Positions 50,434-61,653 of a DNA stretch of 64,000 bases are shown here, in pieces; positions within the stretch are counted from its first letter, which is position 1; each line of letters starts with the position of its first letter. The notes under the pieces are model-generated. The model saw only the letters and a list, made by a program, of their open reading frames with translations. It was not told where the DNA came from and did no database searches. The translations under genes were made by a program, and so were the position numbers. Source of the DNA: Bigelowiella natans CCMP2755 (Eukaryota > Cercozoa > Chlorarachniophyceae); contig ADNK01002286.1 of assembly GCA_000320545.1 (NCBI GenBank), positions 93,261 through 157,260 of the forward strand, in the 5' to 3' direction.

Positions 50434-50469
<36 letters not shown>

Positions 50470-50804
50470 CCTTCTTCTGAAGTTGCCGCGGCTATAACTG
50501 CTTCAGATGAGAGGAGGCGCTTAGGCGCTCTGTTCGTACTGCTATACGACCCCCAAGCCCCCCCCCACCTTCTATTTATCCTCCTTCGCGTGCTGAATAT
50601 CGGACTACCAAACACTCTCATATGTATGTGGGACATTACTCCGCCCCTGCGAATTATTGCAGCTGCTGCAGATGATTGCATCAGTATCGATGATGATGAT
50701 GATGTTGATGATCCTGCCGCCACCGCTGTGGTTCCCCCCACATGGCGAACCAGCGACGAAACGGATAGAAGTGAGAGTAATGCCATGTGAGGCCAAGTCC
50801 GCAT
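47231..50804 (-). CDS. SAM-dependent O-methyltransferase, CCoAOMT-like, with a plastid-type leader
   Basis: Class I methyltransferase of the caffeoyl-CoA/catechol O-methyltransferase type, which methylates a hydroxyl of a small aromatic using S-adenosylmethionine and a divalent metal. Exon 1 begins MMRTWPHMALLSLLSV (signal-like), then Ser- and Arg-rich sequence resembling a transit peptide. Later exons: IKKREAKAMDLYDYAAEKAH; SLLEIIVKLSEAERILEIGS with FTG (SAM motif I, about 49660-49585); YSAFSMARGLK; ILSIDHDK; FHQKYAKIHPLGHK; KIKFVHGDAFEVLNKLPEEQ; GGFDVVFIDADKR (about 48480-48442, metal/SAM site); YKKYYTYLMDNDLIKVGGLL; VDNVLFRGKVAELAALTP; EEKRLKKEAKFAKRHRAIAQ; and ALDDFNVAISRDVRMESALL to IRDGLTIARRRCK with TAA at 47231-47233. 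The motif order is complete. The substrate is unknown. Confidence 0.88.
48378..48443. repeat. Duplicated exon edge/5' splice site in the methyltransferase gene
   Basis: The 17 bases TACTACTCTTTTGTCAG occur at 48427-48443, covering the IDADKR exon end and its donor on the minus strand, and again at 48378-48394, 49 bases into the intron. Confidence 0.85.
49436..49467. repeat. (TC)n in a methyltransferase intron
   Basis: TC run between the LEIGSFTG and YSAFSMARG exons. Confidence 0.9.
49843..49922. repeat. (CTG)n then (TAG)n compound trinucleotide repeat
   Basis: CTG run at about 49843-49870 changes directly to TAG repeats to about 49922, with one GTG variant; intronic. Confidence 0.9.
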
Positions 50805-51010
50805 CAACTGTTTGGTACGATTATTATCGATGTAATACAGATTAGATTCGAAGTATTGTACACGTTGCAGTCCAAATTACGTTTTAGTCTACCTTGTTAG
50901 TGTGAATCCATTCGTTACAAATCGAGAGCGAGGAGGAGTAATCCATGCATAAATAGTGTATGCTCCTACTACTGCTCGTAGAAGCAGAAGTTAGAGGGGG
51001 TGGGGAAGAG

Positions 51011-51044
<34 letters not shown>

Positions 51045-51552
51045 CATTGATGTTTCTTATTTATAGATGTTTTCAGTATTAAAAATGTTCTGGTTTCAAC
51101 TAAAGTTGCGCACAAGTTTGTCGCAGTATCTCATGATATTGATTTTGTAGGACTTGGACAGTCAATCATGCGGCTATTACTTACCTGGTCTACTAATAAC
51201 TGACAACTGCTACGACCAACTACCACTTGCAATCACATCTGATAATTTCACCTTATTAACACCATCCAGGGTATTTGTTGTTGCAATTGTTGTTATAGTT
51301 GTAAAAATTTGGGTGATTTCGATTAGTATTTTCCCCGATATTCACCGAGTTCTTGTCTCCATCATAACGGGGGCCGTGTTTGTCATAACGCATGGAGCGC
51401 CATGACTAGGAAAGGGTGCGTTGGGGATGGGGAATCATCATAATGGGGTGGTGGGATGAGGCTTTTTAACGCATGAATAAATTGAATATTGATATTTGAA
51501 AAACGTATTGATTGTGATTGCTGGCACATAATTCACTTTGTGGAGCAGGATC
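50805..51552. other. Divergent promoter region, methyltransferase and GH31 genes
   Basis: About 750 bases between two start codons. A GTT run lies at about 51012-51043. No palindromic CTAG island and no recognisable core-promoter motif. Confidence 0.4.
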
Positions 51553-52082
51553 ATGGGTTCTTCAACGCTACTCGGACGATTTGTCCTTCGCATCCTTCTT
51601 GTGGCAGCTGCTTTGCCACAACTTGCGGTCTCCATTAAGATTCTACCAAGGACAAACTTAACAGGCAGTAATGATAAGGCTGGAAGCCTTGCGCTTTTGG
51701 GTTGGGAGGGGTGTATTGGACAAGAATTTTGGGTGTCATGGGTTCCATTCCCTCAGTATCAGCTCAAGATTTCTTCCAATTGTGGAAATCGCGGTCGAAA
51801 CGGAGGAAGTATGAATGTTTGGTCCTCTATACCTGTAAAGCCCTTTTTGAAAGCTGGTACTAGTACTTCTATCCATAGTACACTAGTAATAGTAGTGAAA
51901 CACCACGACACATACATGGTGAGGATTGATGGTGGGACGAAGTAGTAACCCACAAGATGCAAAAATACAGTGAATGCTTTCCTTTACTATCGACAGGAAT
52001 CGGCCATTTCGCCATCGAAGAGATCGGTATGGGTAGCTTCAAGGCAATCGAAGATAGGAATATCTTGAGGAGTATCAACATG

Positions 52083-52115
<33 letters not shown>

Positions 52116-52532
52116 TTAGCAGAAGCAGCACCAAATTCTTAATATTTATATGTTTGATGATTATAACAGTAATTGTAATACTTGTGTTTGAATAAAAGCA
52201 CAAAAGTTCTCACTACTACTACTCTCATGATATTGAATATATATACATATTCAATCTCATCAGAGAGGGATCCATTTTTTCGCCGCACTGTAGAAGATTT
52301 TCATATCAATGTCGTTGACGCTTTGAAATCACACTACTACTACTACTTCCAATTGATTGTATAGAGTGTGGAAACTATCACACCATTGGCCAGCAGCAGC
52401 AGTAGCAGTAGCAACATCAGTAGCGTGACGATGAGGGGAACATTGATATTTCCACCCCTTACTGCTGCCGCTGCTTTGGGAGAGGATTTAAAAATCGAAG
52501 ATCATGCGGCCATCAGTAGCATTGTCGTAGGG

Positions 52533-52570
<38 letters not shown>

Positions 52571-53026
52571 GAAGAAGAAGGAGGAGGAGGAGGAGGAAGA
52601 GCTTATTGCCGTCGTTCAATGCAGCATTTGCATTTATTACCCCAAAACAAATTAAGAATTTTGGTTTTTAATGCATCATCTGTTTGATTGTTACCATGCG
52701 TATGTTCCTTTACTATCTTCTTATTGGACAACAGGTATACTTTTGATTTAAACACTGATGATGGTGATACTCTTGTTGGCGATCACATCGGTCAAGATGA
52801 AAATACAACTTCATCGTTGCGGGGGAAAACAATGATGAAGAGAAAGCAGCACCTCAAGTTTCATTTCTCTGTGAATGACACCACGCCAACGTAATGTCCA
52901 CTCACATCACCTGAGAGAGAAAGTAGGGAAGGGTATTTCGAGGAGGAGGAGGAGTAAATGCAGTAGGGGAATTGAATAAACCTTCCAACTGCTGGTTTTT
53001 ATCCCCCCCCCCTAAGCCCCCCCCCC

Positions 53027-53079
<53 letters not shown>

Positions 53080-53115
53080 CCTTCTCTATCTATCTGTCTG
53101 TGTGTATGAGAGAGT

Positions 53116-53155
<40 letters not shown>

Positions 53156-56100
53156 GTAGTTGGTATTTTAGAACCTTGAGTAATTCAATTTCATCACACA
53201 AAAATTGGCAGAATCATATTTCGAAATGGTACAAGAAAGAAACTTGCTTCATCCTCCAACTCAGCTCCTCCAGCAGCAGCAGCAGCAGCCATGCGGAAAA
53301 AACAAATAATTCGATACTTATACATGCAATATGAATCTGATGCCTCTGAGAAATTCTTTGGTTTTGGAGAGCAATATTCTGTATGGAATGCGAAAGGGTT
53401 GAAAATACCCATCTTGACCCAAGAGCAGGTAGTAATCAACAGTGTGCTTGTTAGTTAGTTATCCTCACTGCAAAGAGGCATAGATGACGATGTTGCCTTA
53501 GAAGAAGAAGAAGAAGAAGAAGAAGAAGAAGAAGAAGAAGAAGCACAGTAATAGTAGCACTTAGAAGTAGCAGCACAACTGTGGTCATTAAGTAGTAATA
53601 TTGATTCATATACAACAATATATGTAATAATGATACAGGGAGTTGGTCGTGGATTAGAACCGATCACAATTCTGGCTGATATGAATATCAAAGGAGCGGG
53701 AGGAAGCTGGCATACAACATACAGCGCCATACCACACTATGTTACAAACAGACATCGCTCTCTTCATCTAGACACAGGCCTTTATTCGGTATCAGTAATT
53801 ATAGCCTACACTACAATAATACAACATACTTGGTAGGAAAGAAATAAATAAAGAAAGGAGAGCATCAGCATCAGTATCGTCATCATCATAACATAATAGA
53901 GGATGTCGTAATAGCCAACAATAACATTGCATATACTATGTGTTTCTTCCCCTTCTTCTTCTTCTTTATGCTGCTGCTGCCAATAGGTGTTTGATTTAAG
54001 TCAGGACAGATCCGTCGAAATCACTGTAGCAAGAGGGGATGACATTACTAATGCTGCATCTGGTTCTTCATCTTCATCATCATCGTCATCTTTGTTCGGT
54101 TTTTCTGGGGGAATTGTGTATGGTTCATCCTACAACGACGTGCTACTGCACTACACTGATGTTATCGGTCGCATGGGCGCATCTATGCCTCAGTGGGCTG
54201 TATGTGGAGGGGCAATCCTTGGCTTGGAAGGTACTACTACTACTACTACGTAATATTATATATGTAAATATAATAATAATAATAATTATTATTATTATTA
54301 CTATTTAGGAGGAACCTCTGCTGTTCGATCTATGTGGAAAGAGATGAAAGACGCACAAACTCCCATTGCTGGCTTATGGATCCAAGATTGGTACTACTAC
54401 TATTACTACTACTACTACTACGACTGGAAATGAATGCAAAACAGCAAAAGCAATGATGATACTGGTACTCATATTAGGTCTGGTAAAGTGAGGGATTCAT
54501 TTGGAGAAAGAGTGTTGTGGAATTGGGATTTAGATAAAGAGCTGTATGATGGTTGGAATGAGTTGGTTTTAGATTTGAAAGATGACGGGGCTAGGATGCT
54601 GACGTACATCAACCCCTACCTTACAAACAACTTTCCCCCCTCTCAAACTACTCGAAGAAGGTACTACTGCTACTTACTGTTTGCTGTTACTTGGTAGATA
54701 TCGTTGTTGTGCATGATGATGATGATCATCATCATCACCGTTATCGTCTCTCACTACATTAGCAGTTTCTCTTTCTTTGCAACCTAATTGATACTGTGGT
54801 AGTACTGCAGACACCTTAACATTAACATTCATCTAAACTATATTATTCCATTGCCCTCCTCCTCCTCCTCCTCCTCCCGTCTCCTCCCCCCCCCCTCCCC
54901 CCAATTAGAAACTTGTTTTCGGAAGCAGAAGAGCTCGGTTATTTGGTTTTGAATTCGTCTGGACAGCCTTATTTGCAGCATTGCGGAGCGAAGACCTTTA
55001 GCTTCGGTACTGTTGATTTGACAAACGACCAAGCAGCCAAGTGGTATGCTGAGGAGGTCATTGGGAAACTTATGCTCCAGAACTCTAATACAAGCGGGTA
55101 TTAAGGATGATGTAGTACTACTAGTAGTAGTATAACTGGTAGTAAAAGGAGAATCAAGAAGAATAGCACCACCAGTAGCAGCAGCAGCAATAAGTAGTAG
55201 TGTTGTTGTTATTTGCTGTTTCCCTCTCCTCCTAATACAAGAAGTAGTAGTAGAAGAAGAAGAAGAAGAAGAAGTACGTGCGTATTAACAAGTAGTAGTA
55301 GTGGTGATAGAGAGAGGGGGAGGAGGAGGAGGAGGAGGAGGAGGAGGAGGAGGAAGAGGAAGAGGAAAACGTACTAGAGTGATATTATGCCTAATAGCCG
55401 CATAGAAGTTGTACCCATCACCATGATCATCATCATCATCATCATCATCACCAATAATGTTAATAAAAGAAGACACTATGACTAAGTATTCAATGTGTTT
55501 TTTTATATGATATTAGTTGGATGGCCGATTTTGGAGAGTATCTACCGTTTGATGCAGCTTCTCTGGGAGGGGGAGGGGGAGGAGGCAAATCGGGCTACTT
55601 GGAACATAACCGTTTCCCAGAACTATGGGCTAGAGTGAATCAACACGCTATCAGGTGATGGTGGTGATGATGATGGTGATGATGATGATGATAATGATGA
55701 TGATGATGGTGGTGACGGTGGTGGTGGGTATGTTTCAGGTACATGAAGAGGGAAGGGGACATTGTGAATTTCCATCGTTCTTCATCGTTGATGAGCCCCA
55801 AGTATGCAACTTTGTTTTGGTCTGGAGATCAACTAGTCACCTATGATGAGCATGATGGCTTAAAGAGTGCTCTCATAAATATCTTCAATGCTGGGCTATC
55901 TGGTTTGTCGATGATCCACTCTGATATTGGAGGATACACGTAAGTACATAACTAAGAAGTAGTAGTAGGGTGTAACAAAGAGTCTTAGTATGTGATATGA
56001 TACAATACTACAGGATGATGAATCGGTGCTTCTTTGGAATATGCCTCAACTATAGTCGCAGCTGCGACCTTCTTATGCGGTGGAGTGAGCTCAATGCATT

Positions 56101-57062
56101 CACTGACGTCATTTACCGCACACATGAAGGCTCAGATCCTGCTCAAAATGAAGCACAGGTGCTATGATAGTAGTGGTGGTATATATACATATATTTAACG
56201 TGTGTTAATTACTGTGTGTGTGTGTGTTTGTGTGTGTGATGAGCATTATTTATTTGTAGACAGTTATCCACACTGTTATTATCTTGGAACAGCACCCTTA
56301 TTTTTATTATTATCATCATCGTTATTATTATTATTATTATTCAGGTGTACAGCTCAAACGCTTCGAAAGCGCATTTTTCTGCGTATGCTAGTGTGCATAA
56401 GGCGCTGTGCTCCTACCGGACGGCGCTGATAAAGGAGGCCTCAGAAAAGGGCCTTCCAGTCGCTCGACACCCTATGCTGCATTATCCACAATTAGACCAT
56501 CTTGATACACAGGTTGTTAGGAGTAGTAGAACATAGTACTCATCTCATATTAGCAACATTTGCATACTTACTAAAGATGTGGTGTCGTATTGGATAAGAA
56601 CAGGCCCAAATCAAGCAACAGTCATCATCATGTTGTGATCATACTTCTCCTCTCTTCTCCATTCAGGTGATGATAGGACCAGATATACTCATGGCCCCTG
56701 TCTTGCACCATAATTCAAACAAAGTAGCAAATGTTGTTTTGCCTGATATCGCCGAGTCTAATCCTGGGGAGGCATGGATTCGATGGCCATATTTCCACGA
56801 AGTAGCGGCAGCAACAGCGGCAGAGAGATCACTTATTATTCCACAGCAGCACCACCAAGAAGGCAGTGAAGAGGTAGTGCCAGAGCACCATTTACCACAA
56901 GTAGAAGCTCCTATTGGCGTTCCAGCGGTATTCATAAAGTCAGGAATGGCTACAAGATATCCAGACACGTGGGATGAGCTCAAGAATCAAGGAGAAAGGG
57001 TTAGAACGAACACCATATACTCATCAAATCAAAACATAATCAACTTTGGCGCTATCTTATAG
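51553..57062 (+). CDS. GH31 sulfoquinovosidase-like glycoside hydrolase, secretory
   Basis: GH31 retaining alpha-glycosidase, closest by motif to bacterial sulfoquinovosidase (YihQ type), which releases sulfoquinovose from plant/algal sulfolipid headgroups. The ATG at 51553 gives a signal peptide (LLGRFVLRILLVAAALPQLA). N-terminal beta-sandwich exons follow, including LKFHFSVNDTTP and RYLYMQYESDASEKFFGFGE (about 53300-53365), then GVGRGLEPITILADM. The barrel has VCGGAILGLEGGTSAV, GLWIQDW spliced to SGKVRDSFGERVLWNWDLD (54390/54478), SWMADFGEYLPF with nucleophile Asp codon 55527-55529, and SMIHSDIGGYT with acid/base Asp codon 55923-55925. RTHEGSDPAQN, ARHPMLHYPQLDHLDTQ and MIGPDILMAPVLHHN follow; it ends IINFGAIL. 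The Gln of IQDW and the Arg and Trp of GERVLWNW sit with the spacing of the sulfonate-binding residues described for YihQ. The upstream LEGGT carries Glu where a Gln is expected. At least 14 exons; exon edges at 52270-52530 are uncertain. Confidence 0.85.
52083..52113. repeat. (GTA)n starting at an intron donor
   Basis: The intron after the exon ending ILRSINM begins with a GTAGTAGTA run. Similar TAC/TAG runs start other introns of this gene near 52531, 54231, 54391 and 54661. Confidence 0.8.
53007..53152. repeat. Poly-C, (TC)n and (GA)n cluster
   Basis: C-run to 53037, TC run to about 53085 and GA run at about 53116-53152, in the intron before the RIIFRNGTRKK exon. The TC and GA blocks are complementary and could form a hairpin in the pre-mRNA. 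Confidence 0.9.
55317..55362. repeat. (GGA)n in a GH31 intron
   Basis: Trinucleotide purine run in the intron before the catalytic-nucleophile exon. Confidence 0.9.
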
Positions 57063-58325
57063 CAGCAGCAGTCTTACTGCTCCTCATGTTTTCTTTCTCA
57101 CCGTCCCCATACACTTATTATTTTTTCGAATAAGTAGATATCGATGATAATATTGAATGTAATTGATTGCAGGTGTTGCGTGAGGCGAAAAAGGGGCTCT
57201 ACGATTGTAATAGAAAGTGAAAAAACATCTATGCAACGTACGTACGAAATAGGCCAATCGAAACGGCACAGAATCTGCTGCATGTGCAGATGATACTAGC
57301 AGCGAATCTTACCGCATTGCGTTACGACGTGCCGCACCGTCTAGACCGTGGTTAATTAAGCATAACAATGACAACTGTTATTCCATCATCATGCTTTATC
57401 CGCTACTACTACTACTACTCTAAAAATGGCTGCTGGTATGTGCCATCCTTGCGGCGCGTATACGTAGTGCGTAACAAGATGACCACCCATCCGTGGGCTC
57501 ATTTGGCGTGGAAAAACAATCAAAGCATGTGTGCTACTAGGTAACCCTTTTCGCCTTCTTGACCAGGTGAAAAGTTTACGTGATCTAGTGACATGAGCGC
57601 GATGATTTGTGATGACCGATGAGGCAAGCATTGATGCATTCATTACTTCATGCACACTAGCTGCTGTGACACACAACATGATCTAGTCATGTTGGTGTGT
57701 CTTCATGCATGCATGCATATATGCATGCTCAGGTTCACACAGCTTACGTGTGGTAATAACGTGCAAACGCCAACACATGAACCGAATGCACACAGCATAT
57801 GTGCACGTACCGGAGCACAGATATATGTCGAAATGTAATGTAGTAAGACGGATGCAATAAATTAAATTAAATTTGTTTAATGGTCATCCTCATGTAGCTG
57901 AAATGTACAGACGTACTTACAATAACATGGCATGCATAACTAGAGCCCTATAACACGCTATATATCTCGAGTTTGCGAAGCGAGAGGCTTAGGCTCGAGA
58001 GGATGACAAAGTGACCCAAAAACCGCTTCACGCTTTCGTTAGCCATCTAGCCATGCTAACACATACTAAAGATAAGCAAAGAAAATATGTTAGATAAGTT
58101 AGCTAAGGTAGTATGCCGACTCCCTTCTTCAATTTATGTATAATATCCGTCTTCTCTTCAAAAAATATCATGGACCAAGGTAATGTCTGATCCAAATTTG
58201 ATCACAAAGACAACTGATGCTTATCGTCGCCTACACACACACACACGCGTGCGACAGATGCTTGATGGTGTACTCAACAAGTCACTCCAAAATTGTTTTT
58301 ACGTCGTCCAGCACAGTTTGTGATA
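57063..58325. other. Convergent 3'-3' spacer
   Basis: No gene is seen. It contains an ATGC repeat (CATGCATGCATGCATATATG near 57704), ACTAGCTGCTGTGACAC near 57656, and a CTCGAG-bounded imperfect palindrome at about 57966-57999. Frames of up to 96 codons are unsupported. Confidence 0.5.
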
Positions 58326-61284
58326 TCATCCAGACCTAGACGACTTAAGGGCTTCAAACGTTGCCTCTATTTCATTTTTGCTCACAGATGCTGATTCCAT
58401 CATCTCAGTGTTTCCAGACAACTGTTGCGAAATGCGACTACAGAACTCAGAATTACCATTGACCCCTTTTGAAAATCGTTTTGCCTTGTTAATAAACCAA
58501 ATAGCATTGAATGTCAATCCCATAGCACCAATGACTCCGGGTGCTAATGCAGCCACCCCAGGTGCTGCAATAGCACCAGCTAAGATAGCGGCATTGCCCC
58601 CAAGAGAAAATGCCTTATAGTATCCTTTGCACAAATCAAATGCTACCCCCGTTGCACCAGCCGTCTTGCTTGCAAATTTTCGCATGGATTCTGGAAGAAT
58701 CCCCCCCGCCTCAGACGGGCGCTGGTAGCACTTTAAGTTATAGAGCTTCTTCGTGTACAGCGAGCTACCCATTACTAACGGAATACTTTCTTCCCCACCC
58801 ACATCCACTTTCTCGTGTGAGCATGATGCATCGTCTCCTTTCCCACATTTATAATACCGGGTACACGAGTCTCCACCAGTGAGTAGGAGGTAAAGTAGCA
58901 GCGTCACCCTTTGCTTGCGTGTTTCTTCGTCAAAACTAGTTTTCTTGTCATCAAGCAGACTAGATATAGCTCCAAATAGCGACGGGCATACCACATCAGG
59001 CCAATACCGTTTAGCTATGTTTGCTCGCAGCATAATGATGGATTCTTCTGCTTCGCTCAGCAATCTGACCTTTTTGTCTTCAAGATATTCTCCCCCGATA
59101 AGCTTGGGCGCCCATGCTCTATAGAAACGGCTGACACCGCTTGTGACGATCTTTGCACTGCAAGTCTCCGATGCAGTCTTCAGCGCTGCGCTAAACTCTT
59201 TCAGAAATTGCAGCATCATTACAATATCCTCGATTGATTCGTCTTTTGAGATAAGAATTTTTTTCAGTTCCGCTTTGTGGACCTTCTTACACATCGAAGA
59301 CTCCGACTTTCCACTTGTTATCAAAAGCTGGTCTCCGTCACGACAAGGATTATCATATACGTGCTTGGAAAGGGAATTTACTTCGCTTACAGTGTCATCA
59401 ATTACTCCTTGTAATCTGTCAATTCGGCCAGAGTCGGTACTAATGGTATCCTCCTGGATAGAATTCGCAATATCTCCTAATGCGGCAATGCTCTCGAATC
59501 GTGAATAGATAAATGTATTTGCAGACAGTAAATATTTCTTTGAAGGTTTCATGGATGCCATATTGCCTCCCTCGGGTTTATCTGGAGATCCTTGTGTGCT
59601 GCTACTATTGAACACCTTGAGCTTCTCATCCTTGTTAAGTTTAAGCATTTTCTTTAAGTCTTTCTGCATATCTTCAGTCTAAGAAAACCACACACGTAAA
59701 CATTTTAAAGTTTATTTTCGATGTAATTCAATAGAATATAATCATTAGATTACGTTTGGTTGGAGATCAGGGTCGCCTGTCAACTGTTTTGCGAGTTTGT
59801 CACAGACACCTAACACATAAGATGACTTCTATCAACAAACATCAGTGAGCGTTCTTGGATTGTGATACACAAACGATGATGCAAAGCAAACATATTGATA
59901 AGTTGTTCAGAAATGAACAACCTTCCCCTTTTCCTTTTCCAGATCCAGATTTAAGCTTGATAGCTTCCTTAATGAGCCATTGTGCTGAGAAAGCAGACTT
60001 GGCAGCCATCTCAAACGTTACTTCCCCCGATGCAAGTGTGTACGCAAGTCCGAAAAATCTCTTATGCGCCTTGGTAGTTTTGAGTAGCAAAGTGTATCCA
60101 GCAAATGCTTTCGATGCTGTTTGAGTACCAATTTTGGCTACCGACCCCAACTGAGACATTGATGATTTCTTTCTAGAGGAAGATGTTACATAATGGCCAA
60201 GCTGGTGAAGCGCTCTAGTAGCATCAACATCACCAAGTACCATTGGGACCTCCCCTCCCTTTTTAACATTTACCAAACCAATTAAGGTCGTACACTCGCT
60301 GGTCCCACACTTGTAAAAGTTTGAGCATGTTTCTGTTGTCTCCGTCAGTAGCTTGATGAATAATTTTAACTTATCCATTTCTCTTTGATGGCTCGCACCA
60401 TCCATCACGGCACGCACAAGAGTCATCGAAGTTTCCTTCAATGCCTTTGCAAGTGCAGGACATACTACATTTGGCCAGTAGAGATCAGTAATTTTCAATC
60501 GAATGTTGAACATAGTTTGTTCTGCTTTCTGGAGAATACGCATCATTTTACTTGCGTTGGACTCGCTAATGTATGCATACAGACCTTTGAGGGAATCAAG
60601 ATAACCTCCTTGACATTGTCTTTCTATGGTTGAGATGGCCTCTCGAATCTCGTCGTGAGACGTCAAAATCTGTGATGAATTCTATATCAAACGAAGCTTA
60701 AAGTGACATAAAACAAAACAAAATAAATATACCTTTGTACATTCATCAACGTCACTAGTCATCGAAGATAGGCCTGTAGCAAGGGAGTCGATTTGCATGT
60801 TTGAACAACTAAGTCTTGATGCTGTTCTTCTGCAAGGATTCTCGTATACTGCCGCTGCCACTGCTTCAAATTTAGGGTCATTTTGTGAAATTGCAGCAAC
60901 CTTCTCATCAAGCTCTGCTAGCTCACTGTCTGTAACATTCGTGTCACCGGCTATTGTTTTTATAGCATTGCTTAACGTTGTCAGTTCAGGGGCATCTGGA
61001 TATTTCCCGTACAAGAAACCCATCATGTGTTGCAATGCTTTCAACTCCGAGGTTATTTCATTAATATCATTTTTTTGGGCTCTTGTATTCGCCCCGAAAG
61101 CAGTCGTCCCGCTCGCCGCCACCCCATACCTTGACCTTCTCTCTATGAATCCAAACGTCGCATCGAGATCTTGTTGCGATGTGTGGTTGTCGTTTTTCCA
61201 GACATGTGTACGAATCACTGTATGAGGAAGGCTAGAAACGAGGCTGAGGCTGAGACCTAGCAAGGCAATGACAAACACGGCCAT
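58326..61284 (-). CDS. Secreted protein of two copies of an unrecognised Cys-containing domain
   Basis: Four exons in phase 0: 61284-60733, 60681-59875, 59828-59754 and 59678-58326, about 928 residues. The ATG at 61284 begins a signal peptide, MAVFVIALLGLSLSLVSSLP. The mature part shows an internal duplication. Copy 1 has VYENPCR, YWPNVVCPAL, ETCSNFYKCGTSECT, GEVPMVLG, AFAGYTLL and VCDKLAKQLTGDPD. Copy 2 has VYDNPCR, YWPDVVCPSL, DSCTRYYKCGKGDDASCS, ESIPLVMG, LCKGYYKAF and FCSRISQQLSGNTE. Cysteines recur at matching places, suggesting conserved disulfides. The rest is mainly alpha-helical, and each copy ends in a hydrophobic glycine/alanine stretch (copy 2: GAIAAPGVAALAPGVIGAMG) that could insert in or lie against a membrane. 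No enzyme motif is seen. I do not recognise the domain. Its neighbour is a retroelement. Confidence 0.75.
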
Positions 61285-61308
61285 CGTGGGGAGGGAGGGG
61301 AGTGGATG

Positions 61309-61372
61309 GAAGTGGAGTGGAGGTGAGTGGAGGGGGGTGGAGGGGGGTGGAGGGGGGTGGAGGGGGGCGTCT
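61309..61372. repeat. G-rich decamer minisatellite upstream of the duplicated-domain gene
   Basis: Repeats of GTGGAGGGGG type, about four perfect decamers plus degenerate flanks, lie 25-90 bases before the start codon on the opposite strand. The 5' leader of the mRNA would be C-rich. Confidence 0.8.
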
Positions 61373-61520
61373 TCCGGCTGCAGGTGGTGCTGGTGCAGGG
61401 AGGGTTGCACCCGTAGCAGGCAGGGTTGGTCGGTAGGGTTGCACCGGTTGGTTGGTTGTTGTTTCGAATTTTCAAATATATCTGTGGGTGGGTGAAATAC
61501 CGGTCGAATCCCCGGAGAGA

Positions 61521-61525
<5 letters not shown>

Positions 61526-61568
<43 letters not shown>
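61526..61568. repeat. (GA)n microsatellite
   Basis: GA run of about 43 bases between the G-rich minisatellite and the retroelement leader. Confidence 0.9.
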
Positions 61569-61569
<1 letters not shown>

Positions 61570-61653
61570 ATCATCGCCCGTTAGTGTCCGTTAGTGTCCG
61601 AAGATTAGGGACTACCTCCCATTCATGGTGCGGCCGCCATGACATGCCAGCAT

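Noticed and set aside
61488-61512. tRNA B-box-like sequence GGTCGAATCCCCGG
   Set aside because: It lacks one base of the consensus and no matching A-box, anticodon arm or acceptor stem could be drawn.
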